A stretch of DNA of 10,115 bases from an uncultured Prevotellaceae bacterium (GCA_902477365.1 CABSGW010000079.1:1-10115), one strand, 5' to 3'. Positions 1 through 6,751 are shown, counted from the stretch's first letter. Program-made: numbers and translations. The notes: generated from the letters alone by a model not told the origin.

Positions 1-251
1 TGAAGTTCGTGGTCTCCGCCAAAGCTTACCCCTTCGTCAAACTGGATGCCCAACCATTTGAAGGCTTCCAGGATATAGTCTTCTGCTCCCGGTACAAAGC
101 GGTTTGAATCGGTATCCTCGATACGGAAAATCAAGTCGCCACCATGTTGGCGTGCAAACAGATAATTGTACAATGCGGTACGAACACCGCCTATATGAAG
201 TGGTCCGGTGGGACTGGGTGCAAAGCGTACCCGCACTTTTCTCTCAACCAT
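1..251 (-). CDS. gltX: Glutamyl-tRNA synthetase, N-terminal part (cut by window edge)
   Basis: Charges tRNA-Glu with glutamate in the cytoplasm. Only the first 83 codons are present; the rest lies beyond the left edge. The start is the ATG at 251-249, giving MVERKVRVRFAPSPTGPLHI. This is the class I synthetase opening: FAPSPTG at residues 10-16, and the HIGH-type ATP-binding signature as HIGG at 19-22. It is followed by RTALYNYLFAR and the FRIEDTD segment, which is diagnostic for the GluRS/GlnRS family. No other methionine comes earlier in frame, and a TAnnTTTG promoter box lies 35 bases upstream. The gene is divergent from the LicD operon. The alternative of a GlnRS is less likely, because bacterial GluRS typically begins this way a few residues from the N-terminus. 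The evidence is direct sequence recognition. Confidence 0.96.
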   Translation of the reverse strand, partial: MVERKVRVRFAPSPTGPLHIGGVRTALYNYLFARQHGGDLIFRIEDTDSNRFVPGAEDYILEAFKWLGIQFDEGVSFGGDHEL

Positions 252-286
252 GATTCTTAGCTAAAATAGTTTATTCTTACTGGATG

Positions 287-294
287 CAAAATTA
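287..294 (-). promoter_or_regulatory. Bacteroidota -7 promoter box for gltX
   Basis: Read on the minus strand, the bases are TAATTTTG, matching the TAnnTTTG -7 element of Bacteroidota primary sigma factor promoters. It lies 35 bases upstream of the gltX ATG, a normal leader length. No convincing TTTG -33 element is seen about 20 bases further upstream, so the promoter may be weak or the -33 degenerate. Confidence 0.6.
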
Positions 295-378
295 CAACTT
301 TTTTCAGTACGGACGGGATAATTTATAAAAAAGGTGAAACGAGGATGAAATGTTCTTGTAATGAATGAGGTAGATTTA

Positions 379-432
379 CCTGCCCAGTTCGTTGGAACGT
401 CCCCATAGGTTCGTTCCAACGAACTGGGCAGG
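379..432. repeat. Perfect 21-bp inverted repeat with 12-base loop
   Basis: The arms at 379-399 and 412-432 are exact reverse complements over 21 bases, separated by 12 bases (400-411). The inner part of each arm is itself palindromic. CGTT-GG-AACG lies at 390-399, and GTTCGTT-CC-AACGAAC lies at 409-424, the latter using loop bases. The structure sits about 85 bases beyond the gltX promoter box and 130 bases before the LicD promoter box, so neither predicted transcript contains it. No T-tract follows either arm. It could be a dispersed palindromic repeat of the REP or MITE type, or a protein-binding or cruciform site. No second copy was seen in this window. Confidence 0.9.
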
Positions 433-561
433 AGCGTGGAATAAGCTCGCGGTGTAGGTGTGTAAAACATACGGACGGTTACAAAGCGGAACGGGCGATA
501 TGTTTTGTAGCCGTAGGTACAGACCGGGACTAAAATAGGCTGTCAACTAAAAAAAAAGATG

Positions 562-569
562 TAACTTTG
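562..569 (+). promoter_or_regulatory. Bacteroidota -7 promoter box for the LicD/glycosyltransferase operon
   Basis: TAACTTTG matches the TAnnTTTG -7 consensus of Bacteroidota. Transcription would be expected to begin several bases downstream, near 575-580. That makes the GTG at 578 an unlikely start and favours the ATG at 593, with a short AT-rich leader. No clear TTTG -33 element is visible at the usual distance. Confidence 0.6.
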
Positions 570-592
570 CCACAAGAGTGAATTTCATAAAA

Positions 593-1420
593 ATGGATAA
601 TCCTTATTTAGCCCGATACCGACGCGAAGCGTTACGCTCCGCCCAGTTGAAACAATTGGAGATATTGAAGGCCATTGCCGCCATCTGCGACAAGCATGGC
701 ATAGACTACTGGTTGGATGGAGGTACGTTGTTGGGTGCGGTGCGTCACGGCGGCTTCATTCCGTGGGATGACGATATCGATATCTCCATGCGGAAAGCGG
801 ATTTGGAACTATTTGTGCAGGTTGCGCCTGCAGAGTTGCCGCGCCATTTGGTGCTGCAAACTCCCGAGACAGATCCTTCGATGCCTGTGTGCGAATATAA
901 AGTGCGCGACTTGAATTCTTTTTATGTGGAAGGGACTGACAATCCCGGTGCGCCTTACCAAAAAGGGCTTTTTGTCGATATTTTCCCTTTTGTCAACTAC
1001 CCTTCGGTGATGCACGGGCTGACGAAAAAAGTGGCTCGTGGCATTTGTATCGCCAACAAGGTGTTGCATACGCCCCATTATTACTCGTTGTATGCGGTGG
1101 CTCAATACGGCTATTTCAAGGCGAAATACCACCTGCTGAAGGGAATTTGGGCTTTGTTGCAGCCATTTTGCAGGAAAGGCGATTATACGTGTAGTTATCC
1201 GTTTTATAATTGGTATGGAGTTGTGTACCGCACGGCCGATCTCTTTCCGTTGGGTACGGTGGAGTTTGAAGGGCATACTTTCCGTGCGCCGGGCAACAAG
1301 GATGCGTATTTGCGGTCTATCTATCGCGACTATATGCAATTGCCTCCCCTTGAGAAAAGGGCGGTCCATTCCATTTTTATAGCTCCACAGCTTGTTGAAG
1401 AGAAAGGAGAAAAGGCATGA
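593..1420 (+). CDS. LicD-family phosphotransferase/nucleotidyltransferase-fold protein
   Basis: Belongs to the LicD family, whose studied members transfer phosphoryl-linked groups such as phosphocholine onto surface glycans. The substrate here is unknown. The product is 275 residues from the ATG at 593. The diagnostic block is DGGTLLGAVRHGG at about residues 42-54, followed by PWDDDIDISM, with the acidic metal-binding cluster DDDID at 59-63. A second segment, KGLFVDIFPF, is also typical of the family. No signal peptide is seen; the protein is probably cytoplasmic or attached to the inner face of the membrane. An in-frame GTG at 578 would add five residues but falls at the predicted transcription start, so the ATG is preferred. 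The stop overlaps the next start by four bases (ATGA at 1417-1420), indicating translational coupling. No choline uptake or activation genes (licA, licB, licC) are in the window, so phosphocholine should not be assumed. Confidence 0.88.
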   Translation: MDNPYLARYRREALRSAQLKQLEILKAIAAICDKHGIDYWLDGGTLLGAVRHGGFIPWDDDIDISMRKADLELFVQVAPAELPRHLVLQTPETDPSMPVCEYKVRDLNSFYVEGTDNPGAPYQKGLFVDIFPFVNYPSVMHGLTKKVARGICIANKVLHTPHYYSLYAVAQYGYFKAKYHLLKGIWALLQPFCRKGDYTCSYPFYNWYGVVYRTADLFPLGTVEFEGHTFRAPGNKDAYLRSIYRDYMQLPPLEKRAVHSIFIAPQLVEEKGEKA

Positions 1421-2688
1421 GAGTATTGCTTATCAACACAACCGAACGGACCGGAGGGGCGGCGATTGCCGCACACCGGTTGATGGAGGCGCTTATCAAT
1501 AATGGTATAAAGGCAAAGATGCTGGTTCGCGACAAACAGAGCGACCAGCCGGTGGTGGTGCCCTTGGAAGCGGCAACATGGCGGTTGAAGTGGAAGTTTG
1601 TGTGGGAACGTTTCGTGATTTGGGCTGCAAATAAGTTTCGCCGGCATCGGTTGTTCGAAGTGGACATAGCCAATGTGGGGACGGACAAAACCCGCTTGCC
1701 CGAGTTCAAGCAGGCCGATGTCATTCACCTGCATTGGGTGAACCAGGGCTTTTTGTCGTTGGAGAATTTACGTCGCATTACGGCCTCGGGCAAACCGGTT
1801 GTATGGACTATGCACGACATGTGGCCGTTTACAGGTATTTGCCATTATTCCGGTACGTGTGACCGTTACAAAACACATTGTCATCATTGCCCGGTGCTGT
1901 ATGGCGGCGGGGGAGATGACGACTTGTCGGCACGGGTATTTGCCAGAAAGCAAAAGTGGATGCACGAGTCGGACATAACGTTCGTGGCTTGCAGCAACTG
2001 GTTGGCAGGCCTGGCTCGCGAGAGTAGTTTGCTGAAAAACAAATGTGTGGTGAGTATTCCCAATGCCATTAATGTCAATCTGTATCATCCGTCGGACAAA
2101 GGCGAGGCCCGTAGGCGTTGCGGACTGCCGGAGGACAAGCTGCTTATTCTGTTTACGGCTTTCAGAACAACGAATCCCATTAAGGGGTTGCGCTATTTGC
2201 AGGAGGCCTGTGTGTTGTTGGCAGCCAAGCATCCGGAGCTGAAGGACCGCTTGGGAGTGGTGGCGGTGGGAAAGGCCGGTGACGAACTGGCGGGTACTTT
2301 CCCGTTCAGTTATTACCCGATGAACTATATCACAGACGAACACAAGTTGGTGAACCTGTATAATGCCGCCGACTTGTTTGTGATACCTTCGTTACAGGAT
2401 AACCTGCCCAATACGGTGGTTGAGGCTATGGCGTGTGGCATACCTTGTGTGGGGTTTAATGTAGGCGGATTGCCTCAAATGATAGACCACCTGCACAACG
2501 GTTACATAGCCAACTATTGCGATGCGGCCGATTTGGCAAACGGTATCCATTGGGCGCTGACGGACGGCAATTATGCCGAACTGAGCGAGATGGCCACCCG
2601 CAAGGCCGTAACAGCTTATTCAGAGCGGAGTATCGCTCGGCAATATATTGATATTTATAATAAAATTATGCATTCAGACAATGGATGA
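1417..2688 (+). CDS. Glycosyltransferase family 4 (GT-B fold), WcaC-like with cysteine cluster
   Basis: A 423-residue retaining-type GT4 that probably adds a sugar from a nucleotide donor to a lipid-linked glycan on the cytoplasmic side. The N-terminus MRVLLINTTERTGGAA is the usual first strand and glycine loop for the acceptor domain. VIHLHW and WTMHDMWPFTG (about 130-140) follow. Next come four cysteines in a C-x5-C-x6-C-x2-C pattern at 142, 148, 155 and 158. I recall a similar cysteine-rich segment from colanic-acid WcaC-type enzymes. The C-terminal donor domain has IPNAINVNLYHP and then YNAADLFVIPSLQDNLPNT. The family E-x7-E motif appears as D328-x7-E336, with aspartate at the first position. 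EAMACGIPCVGFNVGG completes the donor pocket. The gene overlaps the LicD gene by four bases and the next gene by eight. Donor and acceptor cannot be read from the sequence. Confidence 0.92.
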   Translation: MRVLLINTTERTGGAAIAAHRLMEALINNGIKAKMLVRDKQSDQPVVVPLEAATWRLKWKFVWERFVIWAANKFRRHRLFEVDIANVGTDKTRLPEFKQADVIHLHWVNQGFLSLENLRRITASGKPVVWTMHDMWPFTGICHYSGTCDRYKTHCHHCPVLYGGGGDDDLSARVFARKQKWMHESDITFVACSNWLAGLARESSLLKNKCVVSIPNAINVNLYHPSDKGEARRRCGLPEDKLLILFTAFRTTNPIKGLRYLQEACVLLAAKHPELKDRLGVVAVGKAGDELAGTFPFSYYPMNYITDEHKLVNLYNAADLFVIPSLQDNLPNTVVEAMACGIPCVGFNVGGLPQMIDHLHNGYIANYCDAADLANGIHWALTDGNYAELSEMATRKAVTAYSERSIARQYIDIYNKIMHSDNG

Positions 2689-3487
2689 CCTTCCGAATCC
2701 GATTAAGTTTACAATCGCCACTGTTACGTATAATGCCGCAACGGTATTGGAACGAACGATTGACAGTGTGGCACAACAGAATTATCCTTATGTAGAACAT
2801 CTTATTGTTGACGGCAATTCGCAAGATGAGACGTTGGCAATATTTCATCGTTACCAGGAGCGTAACAGCCGTGCGGAGGTGCGCCATGAGTTGGCGGCTT
2901 TGAGCGAGCCGGACGAAGGGTTGTATGACGCGATGAACAAGGCAATTCAAATGGCTACAGGCGATTATATCCTTTTCTTGAATGCCGGTGACCGGTTGCA
3001 TGCGGCAGATACGTTGAGCCGTGTGGCGAAAGCGGCTGCCGACAGGCCGGGAGTGATTTACGGGCATACGGATATTGTTGACGAGGAGGGACATTTTGTG
3101 CGTCAACGGCGTCTGGCTCCTCCTGAGCGGTTGGGATGGAAGAGTTTTCGTCAGGGTATGTTGGTTTGCCACCAGGCGTTTTTCGCGCGGTTGGACTTGG
3201 CCAGGCGGCATCCGTATAATCGTGCGTATCGTTTTTCGGCCGATTGCGCTGCTGACGCTGCCGATTTTGACTGGTGTATTCGTGTGATGCGTGAGGCTCA
3301 TAAACAGAAGCTTCCGTTGCGTAATGCCCGTCTGACCGTGGCCGATTACCTGGAAGAAGGATTGACAACCCGCAATCACCGGGCTTCGCTTTTGGAACGT
3401 TTTCGCATCATGGGACGTCATTACGGATGGCTTTCAACGTTGGCGATGCATGGATGGTTCGTTGTGCGTAGTGTGTTACAAAAGTAA
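2681..3487 (+). CDS. Glycosyltransferase family 2 (GT-A fold), WcaE-like
   Basis: An inverting GT2 glycosyltransferase of 268 residues, expected to act on a nucleotide-sugar donor in the cytoplasm. FTIATVTYNA at 10-19 is the opening strand. VDGNSQDET at 43-51 is the nucleotide-binding segment. SEPDEGLYDAMNKAI (about 75-89) and FLNAGD (99-104) form the donor and metal site, with NAGD in the place of the usual DxD. This S-E-P-D-x-G-x-Y-D-A-M-N-K pattern is characteristic of the WcaE-like branch. ADFDWCIR near 194-201 is the likely catalytic-base region. The start is taken as ATG 2681, overlapping the GT4 stop by eight bases. An in-frame TTG at 2648 would add 11 hydrophobic residues with no family support. 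No membrane anchor is evident. The tight overlap with GT4 implies joint action on one surface polysaccharide, whose structure is unknown. Confidence 0.9.
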   Translation: MDDLPNPIKFTIATVTYNAATVLERTIDSVAQQNYPYVEHLIVDGNSQDETLAIFHRYQERNSRAEVRHELAALSEPDEGLYDAMNKAIQMATGDYILFLNAGDRLHAADTLSRVAKAAADRPGVIYGHTDIVDEEGHFVRQRRLAPPERLGWKSFRQGMLVCHQAFFARLDLARRHPYNRAYRFSADCAADAADFDWCIRVMREAHKQKLPLRNARLTVADYLEEGLTTRNHRASLLERFRIMGRHYGWLSTLAMHGWFVVRSVLQK

Positions 3488-3500
3488 GAAGTACGTATCC

Positions 3501-4070
3501 ATGGAAGGTAATGTGTTGTATGTTCGGAATATGGTTTGTGACCGTTGCATCTGGGTGGTTCGGAACCAGCTGGAGCAGGCTGGACTGCATCCGTTGCGTG
3601 TGGAGTTGGGGCAAGTAGTGTTGCACGAGGACTTGACAGAGGCGGTCCGGGATCAGGTGAAAAGTGTTTTGGAGCCTTTTGGATTTGAGCTGATTGACGA
3701 TAAAAAGACACAGTTGAATGAACAGCTGAAAACGGCCATCATAACGGTTGTACATCGCCAGGACAATGGTCTGCGTATCAACCTTTCCGATTATTTGGCT
3801 GGTTTGTTCCATCGTGATTATAGTGTGTTGAGCAAACTCTTTTCGGAATTGAATCATACAACGATTGAGAAGTATTTTATTGCACAGAAGATAGAGCGGG
3901 TGAAAGAGTTGTTGGTCTATGGCGAATTGTCGTTGAGTGAGATTGCATTTAAGTTGAATTATTCCAGTGTTGCACATTTGAGTGCGCAATTTAAGAGTGT
4001 GACGGGACTGACACCGAGCCATTTTAAAGAAATAGGAGTCTCTCGGCGAAAAGCGCTGGACGAGGTTTAA
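3501..4070 (+). CDS. HMA-domain/AraC-type transcriptional regulator, probable copper sensor
   Basis: A 189-residue two-domain protein. Residues about 5-66 look like a heavy-metal-associated fold. YVRNMVCDRC carries the metal-binding M-x-C-x-x-C, with cysteines at 13 and 16, followed by the helix and strand pattern of that fold. The usual glycine before the methionine is asparagine. Residues about 92-180 are an AraC/XylS-type double helix-turn-helix: NLSDYLAGLF, then KIERVKELL, LSLSEIAFKLNYSS, HLSAQFKSVTGLTPSHFKE. There is no room for a classical cupin sensor, so the HMA domain is presumably the sensor. The start is ATG 3501, 13 bases after the GT2 stop, and no promoter box is seen just before it. 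It may therefore be transcribed with the glycosyltransferases. copA follows directly, which makes Cu(I)-responsive control of copA the best inference. Other thiophilic metals, or a copper-buffering role, are possible. The fold assignment is strong; the function is inferred. Confidence 0.87.
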   Translation: MEGNVLYVRNMVCDRCIWVVRNQLEQAGLHPLRVELGQVVLHEDLTEAVRDQVKSVLEPFGFELIDDKKTQLNEQLKTAIITVVHRQDNGLRINLSDYLAGLFHRDYSVLSKLFSELNHTTIEKYFIAQKIERVKELLVYGELSLSEIAFKLNYSSVAHLSAQFKSVTGLTPSHFKEIGVSRRKALDEV

Positions 4071-4130
4071 TTGGTTTTTCCTTTTATTTTTTTGTTGTTT
4101 GCTGTAAACGTTTGTTCCTGGCCCAATGAA

Positions 4131-4198
4131 ACGGGGATAAGTGGGTCGGCGGAAAGATATAATCCATACCCATAATTGTGTAACGGAGTGGGCGGAAG
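4131..4198 (+). promoter_or_regulatory. Imperfect direct repeat upstream of copA, candidate regulator site
   Basis: Two related stretches precede copA. One is ACGG...AGTGGG-TCG-GCGGAAAG ending at 4156; the other is ACGGAGTGGGCGGAAG at 4183-4198. Their GCGGAA cores start at 4149 and 4192, 43 bases apart, about four helical turns. The second copy ends eight bases before the -7 box, where a -33 element would normally be. This is a plausible arrangement for an AraC-type activator at a promoter lacking a good -33. The repeat is short and imperfect, so chance similarity is possible. Confidence 0.3.
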
Positions 4199-4205
4199 TT
4201 CGATT

Positions 4206-4213
4206 TACCTTTG
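4206..4213 (+). promoter_or_regulatory. Bacteroidota -7 promoter box for copA
   Basis: TACCTTTG fits the TAnnTTTG -7 element and lies 23 bases before the copA ATG at 4237. It gives copA its own promoter, separate from the upstream operon. No good TTTG -33 element is present about 20 bases upstream, which would suit a promoter needing an activator. The box overlaps the upstream in-frame extension of copA, which argues that the extension (GTG at 4141) is not translated. Confidence 0.55.
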
Positions 4214-4236
4214 CATCTAACAAAAACAGCAGAGGT

Positions 4237-6741
4237 ATGAAACAGAAAATATTTCCAATACTCGGTATGAGTTGTGCGGCATGCGCTGTCCGCGTAGATA
4301 AGACGTTGGGCAAACAGGCCGGTGTGCGGAAGGTTACGGTGAACTATGCCGCTGCAACGGCCGCGATAGAAGCGGATTGGACTCATTGTTCGCCGGAAGC
4401 GCTTCAATGTGCGGTTCGTCAGGCCGGATACGATTTGGTTGTGACCGAGTCGGAGGAGGATAAGGCACAACAGGTTAGACAGGCGCAAGATGAGAAGTAT
4501 CGTGATTTGAAGCTCCGCGCCACATGGGCGCTGGTGTTGGCTGTACCGCTGGTGCTGGTGGGTATGTTGGGAATGCATTGGCAGGCGATGCCTTGGATAA
4601 CAGCTGTGCTGGCCGCTCCAATTGTGGGATGGGCCGGACGGAGTTTTTTCGTAAATGCATGGAGACAGTTACGGCACGGTACAGCCAATATGGACACGTT
4701 GGTGGCAACGAGTACGGGTATTGCTTATTTGTTCAGTCTCTTTAATTTGTTGTTCCCTGCGTTCTGGCTTTCGCGGGGCGTTGAACCGCATGTTTATTTT
4801 GAGGCATCGGGTGTGATCATCGCCTTTATCTTGCTGGGACGTTTGTTGGAGGAACGAGCCAAGGGACAGACCTCTTCGGCTATTCGGAAACTGATGGGAC
4901 TGCAACCGCACAGCGTTACCCGTTTGTCGAAAGAGGGCTTGACGGAGCAAATACCTTTGGAGCAGGTTGGCGAGGGAGACCTTCTGTTGGTAAAACCCGG
5001 TGAAAAGATAGCGGTGGACGGCAGTGTGACGGATGGTGATTCTTATGTAGACGAAAGTATGTTGAGCGGTGAGCCAGTTCCGGTGAAAAAGAAAAAAGGA
5101 GATCCGGTATATGCGGGTACGATTAACCAAAAGGGAAAGTTTTGTTTCAAGGCCGAGCGTGTGGGGAAATCGACATTGCTGGCACAAATCATCCAATTAG
5201 TACAAGAAGCACAGGGAAGTAAAGCTCCGGTGCAGCAGTTGGTGGATAAAATCGCAGCAGTTTTTGTGCCGGCTATCCTGTTAATTGCCGGATTGTCGTT
5301 TGCGGCATGGTGGCTTTTGGCTCCCGAGAATGGATTCACGTATGGTTTGTTGGCGTTTGTAACGGTACTCATTATCGCGTGTCCGTGTGCTTTGGGACTG
5401 GCAACGCCTACGGCGATCATGGTTGGGATTGGCAAGGGTGCTGAACGTGGTATCCTGATAAAAGATGCGGAAAGCTTAGAGATAGCCAAAAAGGTGAAAG
5501 CGGTTCTGCTTGATAAGACCGGGACATTGACCGAAGGTAAGCCGGTGGTTACGGATGTGGTGTGGGCAGATGGTGTACCAAATCCGGCATCCTTGGCAGC
5601 TCTTGAGGCTTGTTCGGAACATCCTTTGGCGGAGGCTGTAGTACGACATTTCGGCACTTCGGCGGTGTCGGTTTCCGATTTCGAGAATTTAGCAGGTTTA
5701 GGCATCAAAGGTGTTGTTGACGGCAGGTACTATTATGTAGGAAGTCTGGCTTTAATGGAAACGAATGAGATCGTGGTGTCAGAACCTTTGCGTGTAGTGG
5801 CTGAACGTTTGCAGGATGAGGCTAAGACAACAGTCTGGTTTGCCGATGCAGAAAAAGCCTTGGCCGTGGTAGGTATTACCGATACCCTGAAACAAGGAGC
5901 GGCGGAGACGGTTACGGAACTGCATAAAATGGGTATTGCGGTGTATATGTTGACGGGTGATAATGAGCGCACTGCGGCGGCTGTAGCCCGTGAGGCTGGC
6001 ATAAAACAGTACCGTTCGGGGATGTTGCCACAGGATAAAGCCGCCTTCGTGCGTGAGTTACAACATCAGGGAATAGTGGTTGCTATGATTGGAGATGGTA
6101 TAAACGATAGTGCGGCCTTGGCGTTGTCCGACCTCAGCATTGCGATGGGGCGTGGCAGTGACATAGCAATGGATGTTGCGAAGGTGACGATCATCTCGTC
6201 CGATCTGCAGAAAATCCCTGAAACCATCCGGTTGTCTCGTTTTACAGTGCGTACCATTCGGCAGAATCTGTTTTGGGCCTTTATCTATAACCTGATAGGT
6301 GTTCCCATTGCGGCCGGTGTACTTTATCCGCTTAATGGCTTCCTTTTGAATCCGATGTTGGGTGGTGCGGCAATGGCTTTTAGCAGTGTCAGCGTGGTGA
6401 CCAACAGTTTGCGGTTACGTCGGAAAAAGGTGGAAAGGATGGTAAGTAAGTCGGTATCTGCGGAGTTGGACGAGGTTACTGTTGTTACAGAAGACCCTGC
6501 ATTATCTGCAGTCGATAAGATAGAAGGTGTAGCACATACATACCGGATAAAAGGAATGATGTGTAACCATTGCCGTAAACATGTGGAGGATGCGCTGAAC
6601 AGTCTGGAAGGAATAAACGCCACAGTATGTTTAGAACCGCCGGTAGCTACGCTTGCCTTTACAGATCGCGTATGGACTATCGAGGAGTTGCGACAAGCAT
6701 TGGCTGAAAAAGCCGGTGATTACGACATTGAAGAGGATTAA
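4237..6741 (+). CDS. copA: Copper-exporting P1B-type ATPase with N- and C-terminal HMA domains
   Basis: Pumps Cu(I) (and probably Ag(I)) out of the cytoplasm across the inner membrane using ATP. It has 834 residues from ATG 4237. In order: an HMA domain with GMSCAAC at 10-16; about eight membrane helices; the actuator loop with SGEP at 277-280; the transport-site CPC at 382-384 in helix 6; the phosphorylation motif DKTGT at 426-430, where D426 is phosphorylated; the P1B nucleotide-domain H462-P463; TGDN at 573-576; GDGIND at 619-624; YN at 684-685 in helix 7; and M713-xx-S716-S717 in helix 8. CPC, YN and MxxSS together are the Cu(I) signature of subclass P1B-1. A second HMA domain follows at about 767-834, with GMMCNHC at 773-779, after an acidic linker. 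A GTG 96 bases upstream is in frame, but the added residues match nothing and the promoter box lies inside them. The preceding HMA-AraC gene is its likely regulator. Confidence 0.96.
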   Translation: MKQKIFPILGMSCAACAVRVDKTLGKQAGVRKVTVNYAAATAAIEADWTHCSPEALQCAVRQAGYDLVVTESEEDKAQQVRQAQDEKYRDLKLRATWALVLAVPLVLVGMLGMHWQAMPWITAVLAAPIVGWAGRSFFVNAWRQLRHGTANMDTLVATSTGIAYLFSLFNLLFPAFWLSRGVEPHVYFEASGVIIAFILLGRLLEERAKGQTSSAIRKLMGLQPHSVTRLSKEGLTEQIPLEQVGEGDLLLVKPGEKIAVDGSVTDGDSYVDESMLSGEPVPVKKKKGDPVYAGTINQKGKFCFKAERVGKSTLLAQIIQLVQEAQGSKAPVQQLVDKIAAVFVPAILLIAGLSFAAWWLLAPENGFTYGLLAFVTVLIIACPCALGLATPTAIMVGIGKGAERGILIKDAESLEIAKKVKAVLLDKTGTLTEGKPVVTDVVWADGVPNPASLAALEACSEHPLAEAVVRHFGTSAVSVSDFENLAGLGIKGVVDGRYYYVGSLALMETNEIVVSEPLRVVAERLQDEAKTTVWFADAEKALAVVGITDTLKQGAAETVTELHKMGIAVYMLTGDNERTAAAVAREAGIKQYRSGMLPQDKAAFVRELQHQGIVVAMIGDGINDSAALALSDLSIAMGRGSDIAMDVAKVTIISSDLQKIPETIRLSRFTVRTIRQNLFWAFIYNLIGVPIAAGVLYPLNGFLLNPMLGGAAMAFSSVSVVTNSLRLRRKKVERMVSKSVSAELDEVTVVTEDPALSAVDKIEGVAHTYRIKGMMCNHCRKHVEDALNSLEGINATVCLEPPVATLAFTDRVWTIEELRQALAEKAGDYDIEED

Positions 6742-6751
6742 TAAGGTATAA

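Larger units (their letters stand above)
252..592. other. Divergent intergenic region between gltX and the LicD operon
   Basis: This 341-base spacer has no credible gene. It holds the gltX promoter box at 287-294, a long perfect inverted repeat at 379-432, and the promoter box of the rightward operon at 562-569. A weaker pair of 8-base arms (aaaacata at 464-471 and tatgtttt at 499-506) could form a loose hairpin. No tRNA-like cloverleaf or known riboswitch core was recognised. Because both flanking genes start here and none ends here, terminators are not expected. Confidence 0.8.

Noticed and set aside
379..432. Invertible promoter of the type controlling capsule operons in Bacteroides, suggested by the inverted repeat and the ACGAAC core resembling the Mpi recombination site.
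   Set aside because: The arms are only 12 bases apart, too close to enclose a promoter. The match to the recombination core is partial, and the promoter box of the operon lies outside the repeat.
261..470. A 69-codon open frame on the minus strand across the spacer.
   Set aside because: It reads straight through the perfect inverted repeat and the gltX promoter box, has no recognisable domain, and is best explained as an accidental frame.
464..506. Possible hairpin from aaaacata and tatgtttt arms, considered as an RNA or regulatory structure.
   Set aside because: Only eight mostly A/T pairs around a 27-base loop and upstream of the predicted promoter; likely chance.
578..592. GTG start five codons before the LicD ATG.
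   Set aside because: It falls at the predicted transcription start from the box at 562-569; the ATG at 593 gives the normal family N-terminus.
4073..4098. T-rich stretch after the regulator, considered as a terminator.
   Set aside because: No stable stem precedes the T-run, so an intrinsic terminator cannot be supported.
4141..4236. GTG-initiated 32-residue extension of CopA.
   Set aside because: The extension matches no part of the family, contains the promoter box, and the ATG at 4237 places the HMA motif at the usual distance from the N-terminus.
3408..4313. A 301-codon open frame on the minus strand, opposite the regulator and its flanks.
   Set aside because: It runs antisense to a clear HMA-AraC gene and through two spacers, with low-complexity composition and no family features.
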